Of a DNA stretch of 64,000 nucleotides, positions 12,150-28,300 are shown piece by piece. This DNA comes from Apostichopus japonicus (lineage: Eukaryota; Echinodermata; Holothuroidea; Aspidochirotida; Stichopodidae). The stretch lies in the NCBI RefSeq assembly GCF_037975245.1, contig NC_092572.1, positions 31,345,989 to 31,409,988 on the forward strand, given 5' to 3'. Positions within the stretch are counted from its first letter, which is position 1. Each line of letters opens with the position of its first letter. Position numbers and translations under genes: made by a program. The notes below the pieces were generated by a model. The model did not search any database and was not told where the DNA came from. It was given only the letters and a program-made list of their open reading frames with translations.

Positions 12150-15035
12150 CGATTTATCGGTATCGTAAATTCTATTTATCGGTACCGCAGATTCGATTAA
12201 TCGGTATCGCACGTTCTATTTATCGGTACCGCATTTTCGATTGATAGGTACCGCACAATCGATTTATCGTTACCGCATTTGATTTATCGGTATCGTAAAT
12301 TGATTTATCGGTACTGCACTATCTATTTATCGTTATCACACTTTCGATTTGTCGTTATCGCACATTCGATTTATCGGTCCCGCACAATCGATTTATCGGT
12401 ATCGCAGGTTCGATTAATCGGTCTCGCACATTCGATTTATCGGTACCACTCTATCGATTTATTAGTACCGCACATTTGATTAATCGGTATCGCACGTTCG
12501 ATCTATCGGTACCGCACTTTCTATTGATCGGTATCGCACATTTGATTAATCGGTATCGTAAATTCGATATTTCGGTATCGCACATTCGATAAATCGTATC
12601 GGTATGGCACGTTCGATTTATCGGTCCCGCAAAATCGATTTTTCGGTACCGCACGTTCGATTTATCGGTATCGCAATTCGATTTATCGGTATCGCTCGTT
12701 CGATTTATCGGTACCGCACAATCGATTTATCGGTACCGCAGATTCGATTAATCGGTTTCGCTCGTTCGATTTATCGGTACCGCACAATCGATTTATCGGT
12801 ACCGCACAATCGATTCATCGGTACCGTACATTCGATTAATCGGTATCGTAAATTCGATTTATCGGTATCGCACGTTCGATTTATCGGTATCGCACATTCG
12901 ACTTATCGGTACCGCACATTCGAATTATCGGTACCTCACATTCCATTTATCGGTATCGCACACTCGATTTATCGGTACAGCACAATCGATTTATCGGTAC
13001 CGCAATATCGATTAATAGATCTCGCACATTCGATTTATCGGTATCGCACATTCGATTTATCGGTAACGCATTTTCGATTTATTGGTATCGCACATTCGAT
13101 TTATCGGTACCTCACATTCGATTGATCGGTACCGCACATTAGATTTATCGGTACAGCACATTCGATTAATCGGTATCGGACGTTTAATTTATCGGTACCG
13201 CTCTTTCGATATATCGGTATCGCACATTCGATTAGTCGGTATCGCACGGTCGATTTATTGGTACCGCACATTCGATTGATCGGTTTCGTACATTCGATTT
13301 ATCGGTATCGCACATTCTACTTATCGGCATCGCACTTTCGATTTATCGGTAGCGCACATTCGATTTATCGGTACAGCACGTTCGATTTATCGGTATCGCA
13401 CATTTGATTTATCGGTACCGCACATTTGATTTATCGGTACAGCACATTCGATTTATCGGTCACGCACATTCGACTAATCCGTAGCGCACATTCGATTTAT
13501 CAGTACCGCACATTTGATTTATCGGTTTCGTAAATTCGATTTATCGGTATCACACATTCGATTTATCGGTATCGCACATTCGATTTATCGGTATTGCAAT
13601 TTCGATTCATCGGTACCGCACATTCGATTTATCAGTATCGCACATTCGATTTATCGGTACCGCACATTCGATTGATCGGTTTCGTAAATTCGATTTATCG
13701 GTATCGCACATTCGATTAATAGGTATCGCACGTTCGATTTATCGGTACCGCACATTCGATTTATCGGTAACGCACTTTCGATTTATTGGTATCGCACATT
13801 CGATTTTTCGGTACCTTACATTCGATTTATCGGTACCGCAAATTCGATTTATCGGTAAAGCACATTCGATTAATCGGTATCGGACGTTTAATTTATCGGT
13901 ACCGCATTTTCGATTGATCGGTATCGCATAATCGATTTATCGGTACCGCACAATCGATTTATCAGTTTCGTAAATTCCATTTATCGGTATCGCACATTCG
14001 ATTTAAAGGTAACGCACATTCGATTTATCGGTACCGAACATTCGATATATAGGTATTGCAATTTCGATTTATCGGTACCGCACATTCGATTTATCGGTAT
14101 CGCACATTCGATTTATCGGTACCGCACATTCGATTAATCGGTTTCGTAAATTCGATTTATCGGTATCGCACATTCGATTGATTGGTATCGCACGTTCGAT
14201 TCATCGGTACCGCACATTCTATTAATGGGTATCGTACATTCGATTTATCGGTATCGCATGATCGATTTATCGGTACCTTACATTCGATTTATCGGTAACG
14301 CACTATCGATTTATCGGTACCGCACATTCGATTTATCGGTAACGCACATTCGATTTATTGGTATCGCACATTCGATTTATCGGTACCTCACATTCGATTA
14401 ATCTGTACCGCACATTAGATTTATCGGTACAGCACATTCGATTAATCGGTATCGGACGTTCGATTTATCGGTACCGCTCTTTCGATATATCGGTACCGCA
14501 CATTCGATTAGTCGGTATCGCACGGTCGATTTATTGGTACAGCATTTTCGATTGATCGGTACCGAATAATCGATTTATCGGTACCGCAAAATCGATTGAT
14601 CAGTACCGCACATTCGATTAATCGGTTTCGTAAATTCAGTTTATCGGTATCGCACATTCTGTTTATCGGTATCGCACATTCGACTTATCGGTAGCGCACA
14701 TTCGACTAATCGGTAGCGCACATTCGATTAATCAGTTTCGTAAATTCGATTTATCGGTGTCGCACATTCGATTTATCGGTATCGCACAATCGACTTATCG
14801 GTAGCGCACATTCGATTTATCGGTACCGCACATTCGATTAATGGTTATCGCACATTCGATTTATCAGTATCGCATAATCAATTTATCTGTATCGCACATT
14901 CGATTTATCGGTCACGCGCATTCGACTAATTGGTATCGCACATTCGATTTATCGGTATCGCACATTCGATTTATCGGTATCGCACATTCGACTAATCGGT
15001 ATCGCACAATCGATTTATCGGTATCGAACATTTGA
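12150..15035. repeat. Higher-order block A, copy 2
   Basis: It matches 6651-9404 without the 528-bp internal duplication, and the stretch 12150-13300 also matches 17459-18610 at offset 5,309. It includes the block at 14841-15035, which corresponds to 9690 at offset 5,151. Confidence 0.8.
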
Positions 15036-16309
15036 TTAATTGGTACCGCACAATCGACTAATCGGTACCGCAGATTTGATTAATCAGTTTCGTAAATTCT
15101 ATTTATCGGTACCGCACATTCGATTTATCGTTACCGCATTTGATTTATCGGTATCGTAAATTGATTTATCGGTACTGCACTAACTATTTATCGTTATCAC
15201 ACTTTTGATTTGTCGTTATCGCACATTCGATTTATCGGTATCGCACATTCGATTTATCGGTCCCGCACAATCGATTTATCGGTATCGCAGGTTCGATTAA
15301 TCGGTCTCGCACATTCGATTTATCGGTACCACACTATCGATTTATTAGTACCGCACATTTGATTAATCGGTATCGCACGTTCGATTTATCGGTACCGCAC
15401 TTTCGATTTAACGGTACCGCACATTCCATTAATCGGTATCGTATATTCGATTAATCTAAACTCATTCGATTTATCGTTATCGCAAGTCCGATTTATCGGA
15501 CCGCACAATCGATTTTTCGGTATCGCACATTCGATTTATCGGTATCGCACATTTGATTTATCGGTATCGCACATTCAATTTATCGGTAGCGAACATTCGA
15601 TTTATCGGTACCGCACATTCGATTTATTGGTATCGTACATTCGATTAATCGTTATGGGACGTTCGATTTATTGGTACCGCTCAATCGATTTATCGGTCCC
15701 GCACAATCGATCTATCGGTACCGCTCATTCGATTAATCGGTATCGCACGTTTGATTTATCGGTCCCGCACAATCGATTTATTGGTATCGCACATTCGATT
15801 TATCGGTACCGCACAATCGATTTATCGGTATTGCACGTTAGATTGATCGGTACCGCACTTTCGATTGATCGGTACCGCACCATCGATTTATCGGTGGCCA
15901 CATTCTATTAATCGGTATCGGACGTTCGATTTATCGGTAACGCACATTCGATTAATCGGTATCGGACGTTCGATTTATCGGTAACGCACATTCGATTTTA
16001 CGGTACCGCACATTCGATTTATCGGTATAGCACTTTCGATTTATCGGTACCGCATATCGATTTATCGGTACCGCATTTGATTTATCGGTATCGTAAATTC
16101 GATTTATCGGTATTGCACTTTCGATTTATCGACATCGCACATTAGATTTATCGGTACCGCACAATCGATTTATCAGTACCGCACATTCGATTAACCGGTA
16201 TCGCACGTTCGATTTATCGGTACCGCACTTTCGATTTAACGGTACCGCACATTCAATTATTCGGTATCGTATATTCGATTACCTTAAACTCATTCGATTT
16301 ATCTTTATC

Positions 16310-19300
16310 GCACGTCCGATTTATCGGTACCTCACTTTCGATTTATCGGTACCGAACATTAGTTTTATCGGTATCGCACATTCGATTAATCTGTATCGGA
16401 CGTTTGATTTATCGGTACCGCTCATTCGATTTATCGGTCCCGCACAATCGATTTTTCGGTACCGCTCATTCAATTTATCGGTATCGCACGTTTGATTTAT
16501 CGGTACCGCAGATTTGATTAATCGGTACCGCACAATCGATTTATCGGTAAATCTCATTCGATTTATCGGTATCGTATGTTCGATTTATCGGTACCGCACA
16601 TTCGATTTATCTATACCGCTCGTACGATATATCGATATCGCACGTTCGATTTATCGGAACCGCACATTCGATTTATCGGTAAAGCACATTCGATTTATCT
16701 TCATCGCAATTCGAAAAATCGGTATCAAACATTTGATTTATCGGTACCGCACATTCGATATATCGTTAACGCACATTCGATTTATCGTTCCCGCACAATC
16801 AATTTATCGGTACCGCACATTCGATTTATCGGTACCGCAATATCGATATATCGGTACCGCACAATCGATTCATCTGTACCGCACATTCGCTTTATCGGTA
16901 TTGCAATTTCGATTTATCGGTACCGCACATTCGAATTGTCGGTATCGCACATTCGAATTATCGGTACCGCACAATCGATATTTCGGTACCGCACATTCGA
17001 TTTATCGGTATCGCATAATCGATTTATCGGTATCGCACATTCGATTTATCAGTACCGCACATTCGACTAATCGGTAACGCACATTCGATTTATCGGTATC
17101 GCACATTCGATTTATCGGTATCGCACATTCGACTAATCGGTATCGCACATTCGATTTATCGGTACCGCACAATCGATTTATCGCTATCGCACATTCGATT
17201 TATCGGTACCGCAGATTCGATTAATCGGTATCGCACATTCGATTAATCGGTATTGCAATTCGATTAATCGGTTTCGCAGGTTCGATTTATCGGTACGGCA
17301 CTTTCGATTTATCGGTACCGCACAATCGATTGATCGGTACCGCACATTCGATTTATCTTTACCGCACATTCGATTAATCGGTACAGCACATTCGATTTAT
17401 CGGTATCGATCATTTGATTAATTGGTACCGCACAATCGATTTATCGGTATTGCACGTTCGATTTATCGGTATCGTAAATTCTATTTATCGGTACCGCAGA
17501 TTCGATTAATCGGTATCGCACGTTCTATTTATCGGTACCGCATTTTCGATTGATCGGTACCGCACAATCGATTTATCGTTACCGCATTTGATTTATCGGT
17601 ATCGTAAATTGATTTATCGGTACTGCACTATCTATTTATCGTTATCACACTTTCGATTTGTCGTTATCGCACATTCGATTTATCGGTCCCGCACAATCGA
17701 TTTATCGGTATCGCAGGTTCGATTAATCGGTCTCGCACATTCGATTTATCGGTACCACACTATCGATTTATTAGTACCGCACATTTGATTAATCGGTATC
17801 GCACGTTAGATTTATCGGTACCGCACTTTCTATTGATCGGTATCGCACATTTGATTAATCGGTATCGTAAATTCGATATTTCGGTATCGCACATTCGATA
17901 AATCGTATCGGTATGGCACGTTCGATTTATCGGTCCCGCAAAATCGATTTTTCGGTACCGCACGTTCGATTTATCGGTATCGCAATTCGATTTATCGGTA
18001 TCGCTCGTTCGATTTATCGGTACCGCACAATCGATTTATCGGTACCGCAGATTCGATTAATCGGTTTCGCTCGTTCGATTTATCGGTACCGCACAATCGA
18101 TTTATCGGTACCGCACAATCGATTCATCGGTACCGTACATTCGATTAATCGGTATCGTAAATTCGATTTATCGGTATCGCACGTTCGATTTATCGGTATC
18201 GCACATTCGACTTATCGGTACCGCACATTCGAATTATCGGTACCTCACATTCGATTTATCGGTATCGCACAATCGATTTATCGGTACAGCACAATCGATT
18301 TATCGGTACCGCAATATCGATTAATAGATCCCGCACATTCGATTTATCGGTATCGCACATTCGATTTATCGGTAACGCATTTTCGATTTATTGGTATCGC
18401 ACATTCGATTTATCGGTACCTCACATTCGATTGATCGGTACCGCACATTAGATTTATCGGTACAGCACATTCGATTAATCGGTATCGGACGTTTAATTTA
18501 TCGGTACCGCTCTTTCGATATATCGGTACCGCACATTCGATTAGTCGGTATCGCACGGTCGATTTATTGGTACCGCACATTCGATTGATCGGTTTCGTAC
18601 ATTCGATTTATCGGTATCGCACATTCGATTTATCGGTATCGCACATTCGACTAATCGGTATCGCACAATCGATTTATCGGTATCGAACATTTGATTAATT
18701 GGTACCGCACAATCGACTAATCGGTACCGCAGTTTTGATTAATCAGTTTCGTAAATTCTATTTATCGGTACCGCAGATTCGATTAATCGGTATCGCACGT
18801 TCTATTTATCGGTACCGCATTTTCGATTGATCGGTACCGCACAATCGATTCATCTGTACCGCACATTCGCTTTATCGGTATTGCAATTTCGATTTATCGG
18901 TACCGCACATTCGAATTGTCGGTATCGCACATTCGATTTATCGGTACCGCACAATCAATATTTCGGTACCGCACATTCGATTTATCGGTATCGCATAATC
19001 GATTTATCGGTATCGCACATTCGATTTATCGGTCACGCGCATTCGACTATCGGTATCGCACATTCGATTTATCGGTATCGCACATTTCATTTATCGGTAT
19101 CGCACATTCTGTTTATCGGTATCGCACATTCGACTTATCGGTAGCGCACATTCGACTAATCGGTAGCGCACATTCGATTAATCAGTTTCGTAAATTCGAT
19201 TTATCGGTGTCGCACATTCGATTTATCGGTATCGCACAATCGACTTATCGGTAGCGCACATTCGATTTATCGGTACCGCACATTCGATTAATGGTTATCG

Positions 19301-22060
19301 CACATTCGATTTATCAGTATCGCATAATCAATTTATCTGTATCGCACATTCGATTTATCGGTCACGCGCATTCGACTAATTGGTACCGCACATTCGATTT
19401 ATCAGTATCGCACATTCGATTTATCGGTATCGCACATTCGATTTATCGGTATCGTACATTCGATTAATCGTTATGGGACGTTCGATTTATTGGTACCGCT
19501 CAATCGATTTATCGGTCCCGCACAATCGATCTATCGGTACCGCTCATTCGATTAATCGGTATCGCACGTTTGATTTATCGGTCCCGCACAATCGATTTAT
19601 TGGTATCGCACATTTGATTTATCGGTACCGCACAATCGATTTATCGGTAATACACGTTAGATTGATCGGTACCGCACTTTCGATTGATCGGTACCGCACC
19701 ATCGATTTATCGGTACGCCACATTCTATTAATCGGTATCGGACGTTCGATTTATCGGTAACGCACATTCGATTAATCGGTATCGGACGTTCGATTTATCG
19801 GTAACGCACATTCGATTTTACGGTACCGCACATTCGATTTCTCGGTATAGCACTTTCGATTTATCGGTACCGCATATCGATTTATCGGTACCGCATTTGA
19901 TTTATCGGTATCGTAAATTCGATTTATCGGTATTGCACTTTCGATTTATCGACATCGCACATTAGATTTATCGGTACCGCACAATCGATTTATCAGTACC
20001 GCACATTCGATTAACCGGTATCGCACGTTCGATTTATCGGTACCGCACTTTCGATTTAACGGTACCGCACATTCAATTATTCGGTATCGTATATTCGATT
20101 ACCTTAAACTCATTCGATTTATCTTTATCGCACGTCCGATTTATCGGACCGCACAATCTATTTTTCGGTACCGCACATTCGATTTATCGGTATCGCACAT
20201 TTGATTTATTTGTATCGTAAATTCGATTTATCGGTATCGCACTTTTGATTTATCGGTACCGCACAATCGATTTATCGGTACCGTACATTCGATTCATTGG
20301 GATCGTAAATTCGATTTATCGGTACCGCACATTCGATTTATCGGTATCGCAATTCGACTTATCGGTCTTACTCATTCGATTTATCGGTCCCGCACATTCG
20401 ATTATCGGTACCGCACATTCGATTTATCGGTTTCGTAAATTCGATTTATCGGTATCGCACATTCGATTTATCGGTACCTCACTTTCGATTTATCGGTACC
20501 GAACATTAGTTTTATCGGTATCGCACATTCGATTAATCTGTATCGGACGTTCGATTTATCGGTACCGCTCATTCGATTTATCGGTCCCGCACAATCGATT
20601 TTTCGGTACCGCTCATTCAATTTATCGGTATCGCACGTTTGATTTATCGGTACCGCAGATTTGATTAATCGGTACCGCACAATCGAATTATCGGTAAATC
20701 TCATTCGATTTATCGGTATCGTAAGTTCGATTTATCGGTACCGCACATTCGATTTATCTATACCGCTCGTACGATTTATCGATATCGCACGTTCGATTTA
20801 TCGGAACCGCACATTCGATTTATCGGTAAAGCACATTCGATCTTCATCGCAATTCGAAAAATCGGTATCAAACATTTGATTTATCGGTACCGCACATTCG
20901 ATATATCGTTAACGCACATTCGATTTATCGTTCCCGCACAATGAATTTATCGGTACCGCACATTGATTTATCGGTACCGCAATATCGATCTATCGGTACC
21001 GCACAATCGATTCATCTGTACCGCACATTCGCTTTATCGGTATTGCAATTTCGATTTATCGGTACCGCACATTCGAATTGTCGGTATCGCACATTCGAAT
21101 TATCGGTACCGCACAATCGATATTTCGGTACCGCACATTCGATTTATCGGTATCGCATAATCGATTTATCGGTATCGCACATTCGATTTATCGGTCACGC
21201 GCATTCGACTATCGGTATCGCACATTCGATTTATCGGTATCGCACATTTCATTTATCGGTATCGCACATTCGACTACTCGGTATCGCACATTCGATTTAT
21301 CGGTACCGCACAATCGATTTATCGCTATCGCACATTCGATTTATCGGTACCGCAGATTCGATTAATCGGTATCGCACATTCGATTTATCGGTATTGCAAT
21401 TCGATTAATCGGTATCGCAGGTTCCATTTATCAGTACCGCACATTCGACTAATCGGTAACGCACATTCGATTTATCGGTATCGCACATTCGATTTATCGG
21501 TATCGCACATTCGACTAATCGGTATCGCACATTCGATTTATCGGTACCGCACAATCGATTTATCGCTATCGCACATTCGATTTATCGGTACCGCAGATTC
21601 GATTAATCGGTATCGCACATTCGATTAATCGGTATTGCAATTCGATTAATCGGTTTCGCAGGTTCGATTTATCGGTACCGCACTTTCGATTTATCGGTAC
21701 CGCACAATCGATTGATCGGTACCGCACATTCGATTTATCTTTACCGCACATTCGATTAATCGGTACAGCACATTCGATTTATCGGTATCGAACATTTGAT
21801 TAATTGGTACCGCACAATCGATTTATCGGTATTGCACGTTCGATTTATCGGTATCGTAAATTCTATTTATCGGTACCGCAGATTCGATTAATCGGTATCG
21901 CACGTTCTATTTATCGGTACCGCATTTTCGATTGATCGGTACCGCACAATCGATTTATCGTTACCGCATTTGATTTATCGGTATCGTAAATTGATTTATC
22001 GGTACTGCACTATCTATTTATCGTTATCACACTTTCGATTTGTCGTTATCGCACATTCGA
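16310..22060. repeat. Higher-order blocks with 4.1-4.4 kb spacing
   Basis: The segment at 16321-16900 recurs at 20468-21060 (offset 4,147), and the one at 17184-17790 recurs at 21566-22060 (offset 4,382). The third copy of block A (about 17459-18610) sits between them. The differing offsets imply indels of whole monomers between the copies. Confidence 0.75.
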
Positions 22061-22310
22061 TTTATCGGTCCCGCACGTTCGATTTATCGGTATCGCACAT
22101 TCGACTTATCGGTACCGCATATTCGAATTATCGGTACCTCACATTCGATTTATCGGTATCGCACACTCGATTTATCGGTACAGCACAATCGATTTATCGG
22201 TACCGCAATATCGATTAATAGATCTCGCACATTCGATTTATCGGTATCGCACATTCGATTTATCGGTAACGCATTTTCGATTTATTGGTATCGCACATTC
22301 GATTTATCGG

Positions 22311-25300
22311 TACCTCATATTCGATTGATCGGTACCGCACATTAGATTTATCGGACGTTTAATTTATCGGTACCGCTCTTTCGATATATCGGTACCGCAC
22401 ATTCGATTAGTCGGTATCGCACGGTCGATTTATTGGTACCGCACATTCGATTGATCGGTTTCGTAAATTCGATTTATCGGTATCGCACATTCTACTTATC
22501 GGCATCGCACTTTCGATTTATCGGTAGCGCACATTCGATTTATCGGTACAGCACATTCGATTTATCGGTATCGCACATTTGATTTATCGGTACCGCACAT
22601 TTGATTTATCGGTACAGCACATTCGATTAATCGGTCACGCACATTCGACTAATCCGTAGCGCACATTCGATTTATCGGTACCGCACATTCGATTTATCGG
22701 TTTCGTAAATTCGATTTATCGGTATCACACATTCGATTTATCGGTATCGCACATTCGATTTATCGGTATTGCAATTTCGATTCATCGGTACCGCACATTC
22801 GATTGATCGGTACCGCACATTAGATTTATCGGTACAGCACATTCGATTAATCGGTATCGTAAATTCGATTTATCGGTATCGCACGTTCGATTTATCGGTA
22901 TCGCACATTCGACTTATCGGTACCGCACATTCGAATTATCGGTACCTCACATTCGATTTATCGGTATCGCACACTCGATTTATCGGTACAGCACAATCGA
23001 TTTATCGGTACCGCAATATCGATTAATAGATCTCGCACATTCGATTTATCGGTATCGCACATTCGATTTATCGGTAACGCATTTTCGATTTATTGGTATC
23101 GCACATTCGATTTATCGGTACCTCACATTCGATTGATCGGTACCGCACATTAGATTTATCGGTACAGCACATTCGATTAATCGGTATCGGACGTTTAATT
23201 TATCGGTACCGCTCTTTCGATATATCGGTACCGCACATTCGATTAGTCGGTATCGCACGGTCGATTTATTGGTACCGCACATTCGATTGATCGGTTTCGT
23301 AAATTCGATTTATCGGTATCGCACATTCTACTTATCGGCATCGCACTTTCGATTTATCGGTAGCGCACATTCGATTTATCGGTACAGCACATTCGATTTA
23401 TCGGTATCGCACATTTGATTTATCGGTACCGCACATTTGATTTATCGGTACAGCACATTCGATTTATCGGTCACGCACATTCGACTAATCCGTAGCGCAC
23501 ATTCGATTTATCGGTACCGCACATTCGATTTATCGGTTTCGTAAATTCGATTTATCGGTATCACACATTCGATTTATCGGTATCGCACAATCGATTTATC
23601 GGTATTGCAATTTCGATTCATCGGTACCGCACATTCGATTGATCGGTATCGCACATTCGATTTATCGGTAACGCATTTTCGATTTATTGGTATCGCACAT
23701 TCGATTTATCGGTACCTCACATTCGATTGATCGGTACCGCACATTAGATTTATCGGTACAGCACATTCGATTAATCGGTATCGGACGTTTAATTTATCGG
23801 TACCGCTCTTTCGATATATCGGTACCGCACATTCGATTAGTCGGTATCGCACGGTCGATTTATTGGTACCGCACATTCGATTGATCGGTTTCGTAAATTC
23901 GATTTATCGGTATCGCACATTCTACTTATCGGCATCGCACTTTCGATTTATCGGTAGCGCACATTCGATTTATCGGTACAGCACATTCGATTTATCGGTA
24001 TCGCACATTTGATTTATCGGTACCGCACATTTGATTTATCGGTACAGCACATTCGATTTATCGGTCACGCACATTCGACTAATCCGTAGCGCACATTCGA
24101 TTTATCGGTACCGCACATTCGATTTATCGGTTTCGTAAATTCGATTTATCGGTATCACACATTCGATTTATCGGTATCGCACATTCGATTTATCGGTATT
24201 GCAATTTCGATTCATCGGTACCGCACATTCGATTGATCGGTATCGCACATTCGATTTATCGGTACCGCACATTCGATTGATCGGTTTCGTAAATTCGATT
24301 TATCGGTATCGCACATTCGATTAATAGGTATCGCACGTTCGATTTATCGGTACCGCACATTCGATTTATCGGTAACGCACTTTCGATTTATTGGTATCGC
24401 ACATTCGATTTTTCGGTACCTTACATTCGATTTATCGGTACGGCAAATTCGATTTATCGGTACAGCACATTCGATTAATCGGTATCGGACGTTTAATTTA
24501 TCGGTACCGCTCTTTCGATTGATCGGTACTGCACATTCGATTTATCGGTATCGCACGGTCGATTTATCGGTACCGCATTTTCGATTGATCGGTATCGCAT
24601 AATCGATTTATTGGCACCGCACAATCGATTTATCAGTTTCGTAAATTCCATTTATCGGTATCGCACATTCGATTTATCGGTATTGCACATTCGATTTATT
24701 GGTACCGCACATTCGATTAATTTGTATCGCACATTTGATTTATCGGTATCGCAAATTCGATTTATCGGTACAGCACATTCGATTAATCGGTATAGGACGT
24801 TTAATTTATCAGTACCGCTTTTTCGATTTATCGGTACTGCACATTCGATTAGTCGGTACGGCACGGTCGATTTATCGGTACCGCATTTTCGATTGGTCGG
24901 TACCGCATAATCGATTTATCGGTACCGCACATTCGATTAATCGGTTTCGTAAATTCGATTTATCGGTATCGTACATTTGTTTTATTGGTACAGCACAATC
25001 GATTTATCGGTACCGCACATTCGATTCATCGGTACCGCACTATCGATTTATTAGTACCGCACATTCGATTTATTGGTATTCGATTCGATTGATCGGTACC
25101 GACCAATCGAAAATGCGGTACCGCACATTCGATTGATCGGTACCGCACAATCCATTTATCGGTACCGCACATTCGATTTATCGGTATCGTAAATTCGATT
25201 TATCGGTATGCACTTTCGAATGATCGTTATCGCACATTCCATTTATCGGTACCGCACATTCGATTTATTGGTATTCGATTCGATTTATCGGTACCACATT

Positions 25301-28300
25301 TTCGATTGATCGGTACCGCACAATCGATTGATCGGTACCGCACAATCGATTTATCGGTACCGCACATTCGATTTATCGGTACAGCACATTTGATTTATCG
25401 ATATCGCACATTTGATTTATCGGTATCGCACATTCGATTAATCGGCTTCGTAAATTCGATTTATCTGTATCGCACATTCGATTTAAATGTAACGCACACT
25501 CGATTTATCGGTACCGAACATTCGATATATAGGTATTGCAATTTCGATTTATCGGTACCGCACATTCGATTTATCGGTATCGCACATTCGATTTATCGGT
25601 ACCGCACATTCGATTAATCGGTTTCGTAAATTCGATTTATCGGTATCGCACATTCGATTGATTGGTATCGCACGTTCGATTCATCGGTACCGCACATTCT
25701 ATTAATGGGTATCGCACATTCGATTTATCGGTATCGCATGATCGATTTATCGGTACCTTACATTCGATTTATCGGTAACGCACTATCGATTTATCGGTAC
25801 CGCACATTCGATTTATCGGTAACGCACATTCGATTTATTGGTATCGCACATTCAATTTATCGGTACCTCACATTCGATTAATCTGTACCGCACATTAGAT
25901 TTATCGGTACAGCACATTCGATTAATCGGTATCGGACGTTTAATTTATCGGTACCGCTCTTTCGATATATCGGTACCGCACATTCGATTAGTCGGTATCG
26001 CACGGTCGATTTATTGGTACAGCATTTTCGATTGATCGGTACCGCATAATCGATTTATCGGTACCGCACAATCGATTGATCAGTACCGCACATTCGATTA
26101 ATCGGTTTCGTAAATTCAGTTTATCGGTATCGCACATTCTGTTTATCGGTATCGCACATTCGACTTATCGGTAGCGCACATTCGACTAATCGGTAGCGCA
26201 CATTCGATTAATCAGTTTCGTAAATTCGATTTATCGGTGTCGCACATTCGATTTATCGGTATCGCACATTCGACTTATCGGTAGCGCACATTCGATTTAT
26301 CGGTACCGCACATTCGATTAATGGTTATCGCACATTCGATTTATCAGTATCGCATAATCAATTTATCTGTATCGCACATTCGATTTATCGGTCACGCGCA
26401 TTCGACTAATTGGTATCGCACATTCGATTTATCGGTATCGCACAATCGATTTATCGGTATCGCACATTCGACTAATCGGTATCGCACAATCGATTTATCG
26501 GTATCGAACATTTGATTAATTGGTACCGCACAATCGATTTATCGGTACCGCAGATTTGATTAATCGGTATCGTAAATTCTATTTATCGGTACCGCAGATT
26601 CGATTAATCGGTATCGCACGTTCTATTTATCGGTACCGCATTTTCGATTGATCGGTACCGCACAATCGATTTATCGTTACCGCATTTGATTTATCGGTAT
26701 CGTAAATGATTTATCGGTACTGCACTTTCTATTTATCGTTATCGCACATTCGATTTATCGGTATCGCACTTTCGATTTATCGGTCCCGCACAATCGATTT
26801 ATCGGTATCGCAGGTTCGATTTATCGGTACCGCACATTCGATTTATTAGTACCGCACATTTGATTAATCGGTATCGCACGTTCGATTTATCGTTACCGCA
26901 CTTTCTATTTATCGGTATCGCACATTTGATTAATCGGTATCGTAAATTCGATTTATCGGTATCGCACATTCGATTTATCGGTACCGCACATTCGATTTAT
27001 CGGAACCGCACAATTGATTTATCGGTACCGCAATATCTATTAATAGGTCTCGCACATTCGATTTATCGGTACCGCACAATCGATTTATCGGTACCGCTTA
27101 TTCGATAAATCGGTACCGCACAATCGAATTATCGATATCGCACATTCGATTTATCGGTATCGTAAATTCATTTTTATCGGTATCGCGCATTCGATTTATC
27201 GGTATCGCACAATCCATTTATCGGTACAGCATTTGATTTATCGGTATCGTAAATTCGATTTATCGGTACCGCACATTCTATTTATCGGTATCCGATTCGA
27301 TTAATCGGTATCGCAGGTTCGATTTATCGGTACCGCACATTCGATTTATCGGTATCGCACATTTGAATAATCGGTACCGCACATTCGATTGATCGGCTTC
27401 GTAAATTCGATTTATCGATATCGCACATTCGATTTATCGGTACCTCATATTCGATTGATCGGTACCGCACATTAGATTTATCGGACGTTTAATTTATCGG
27501 TACCGCTCTTTCGATATATCGGTACCGCACATTCGATTAGTCGGTATCGCACGGTCGATTTATTGGTACCGCACATTCGATTGATCGGTTTCGTAAATTC
27601 GATTTATCGGTATCGCACATTCTACTTATCGGCATCGCACTTTCGATTTATCGGTAGCGCACATTCGATTTATCGGTACAGCACATTCGATTTATCGGTA
27701 TCGCACATTTGATTTATCGGTACCGCACATTTGATTTATCGGTACAGCACATTCGATTAATCGGTCACGCACATTCGACTAATCCGTAGCGCACATTCGA
27801 TTTATCGGTACCGCACATTCGATTTATCGGTTTCGTAAATTCGATTTATCGGTATCACACATTCGATTTATCGGTATCGCACATTCGATTTATCGGTATT
27901 GCAATTTCGATTCATCGGTACCGCACATTCGATTGATCGGTACCGCACATTAGATTTATCGGTACAGCACATTCGATTAATCGGTATCGTAAATTCGATT
28001 TATCGGTATCGCACGTTCGATTTATCGGTATCGCACATTCGACTTATCGGTACCGCACATTCGAATTATCGGTACCTCACATTCGATTTATCGGTATCGC
28101 ACACTCGATTTATCGGTACAGCACAATCGATTTATCGGTACCGCAATATCGATTAATAGATCTCGCACATTCGATTTATCGGTATCGCACATTCGATTTA
28201 TCGGTAACGCATTTTCGATTTATTGGTATCGCACATTCGATTTATCGGTACCTCACATTCGATTGATCGGTACCGCACATTCGATTTATCGGTACAGCAC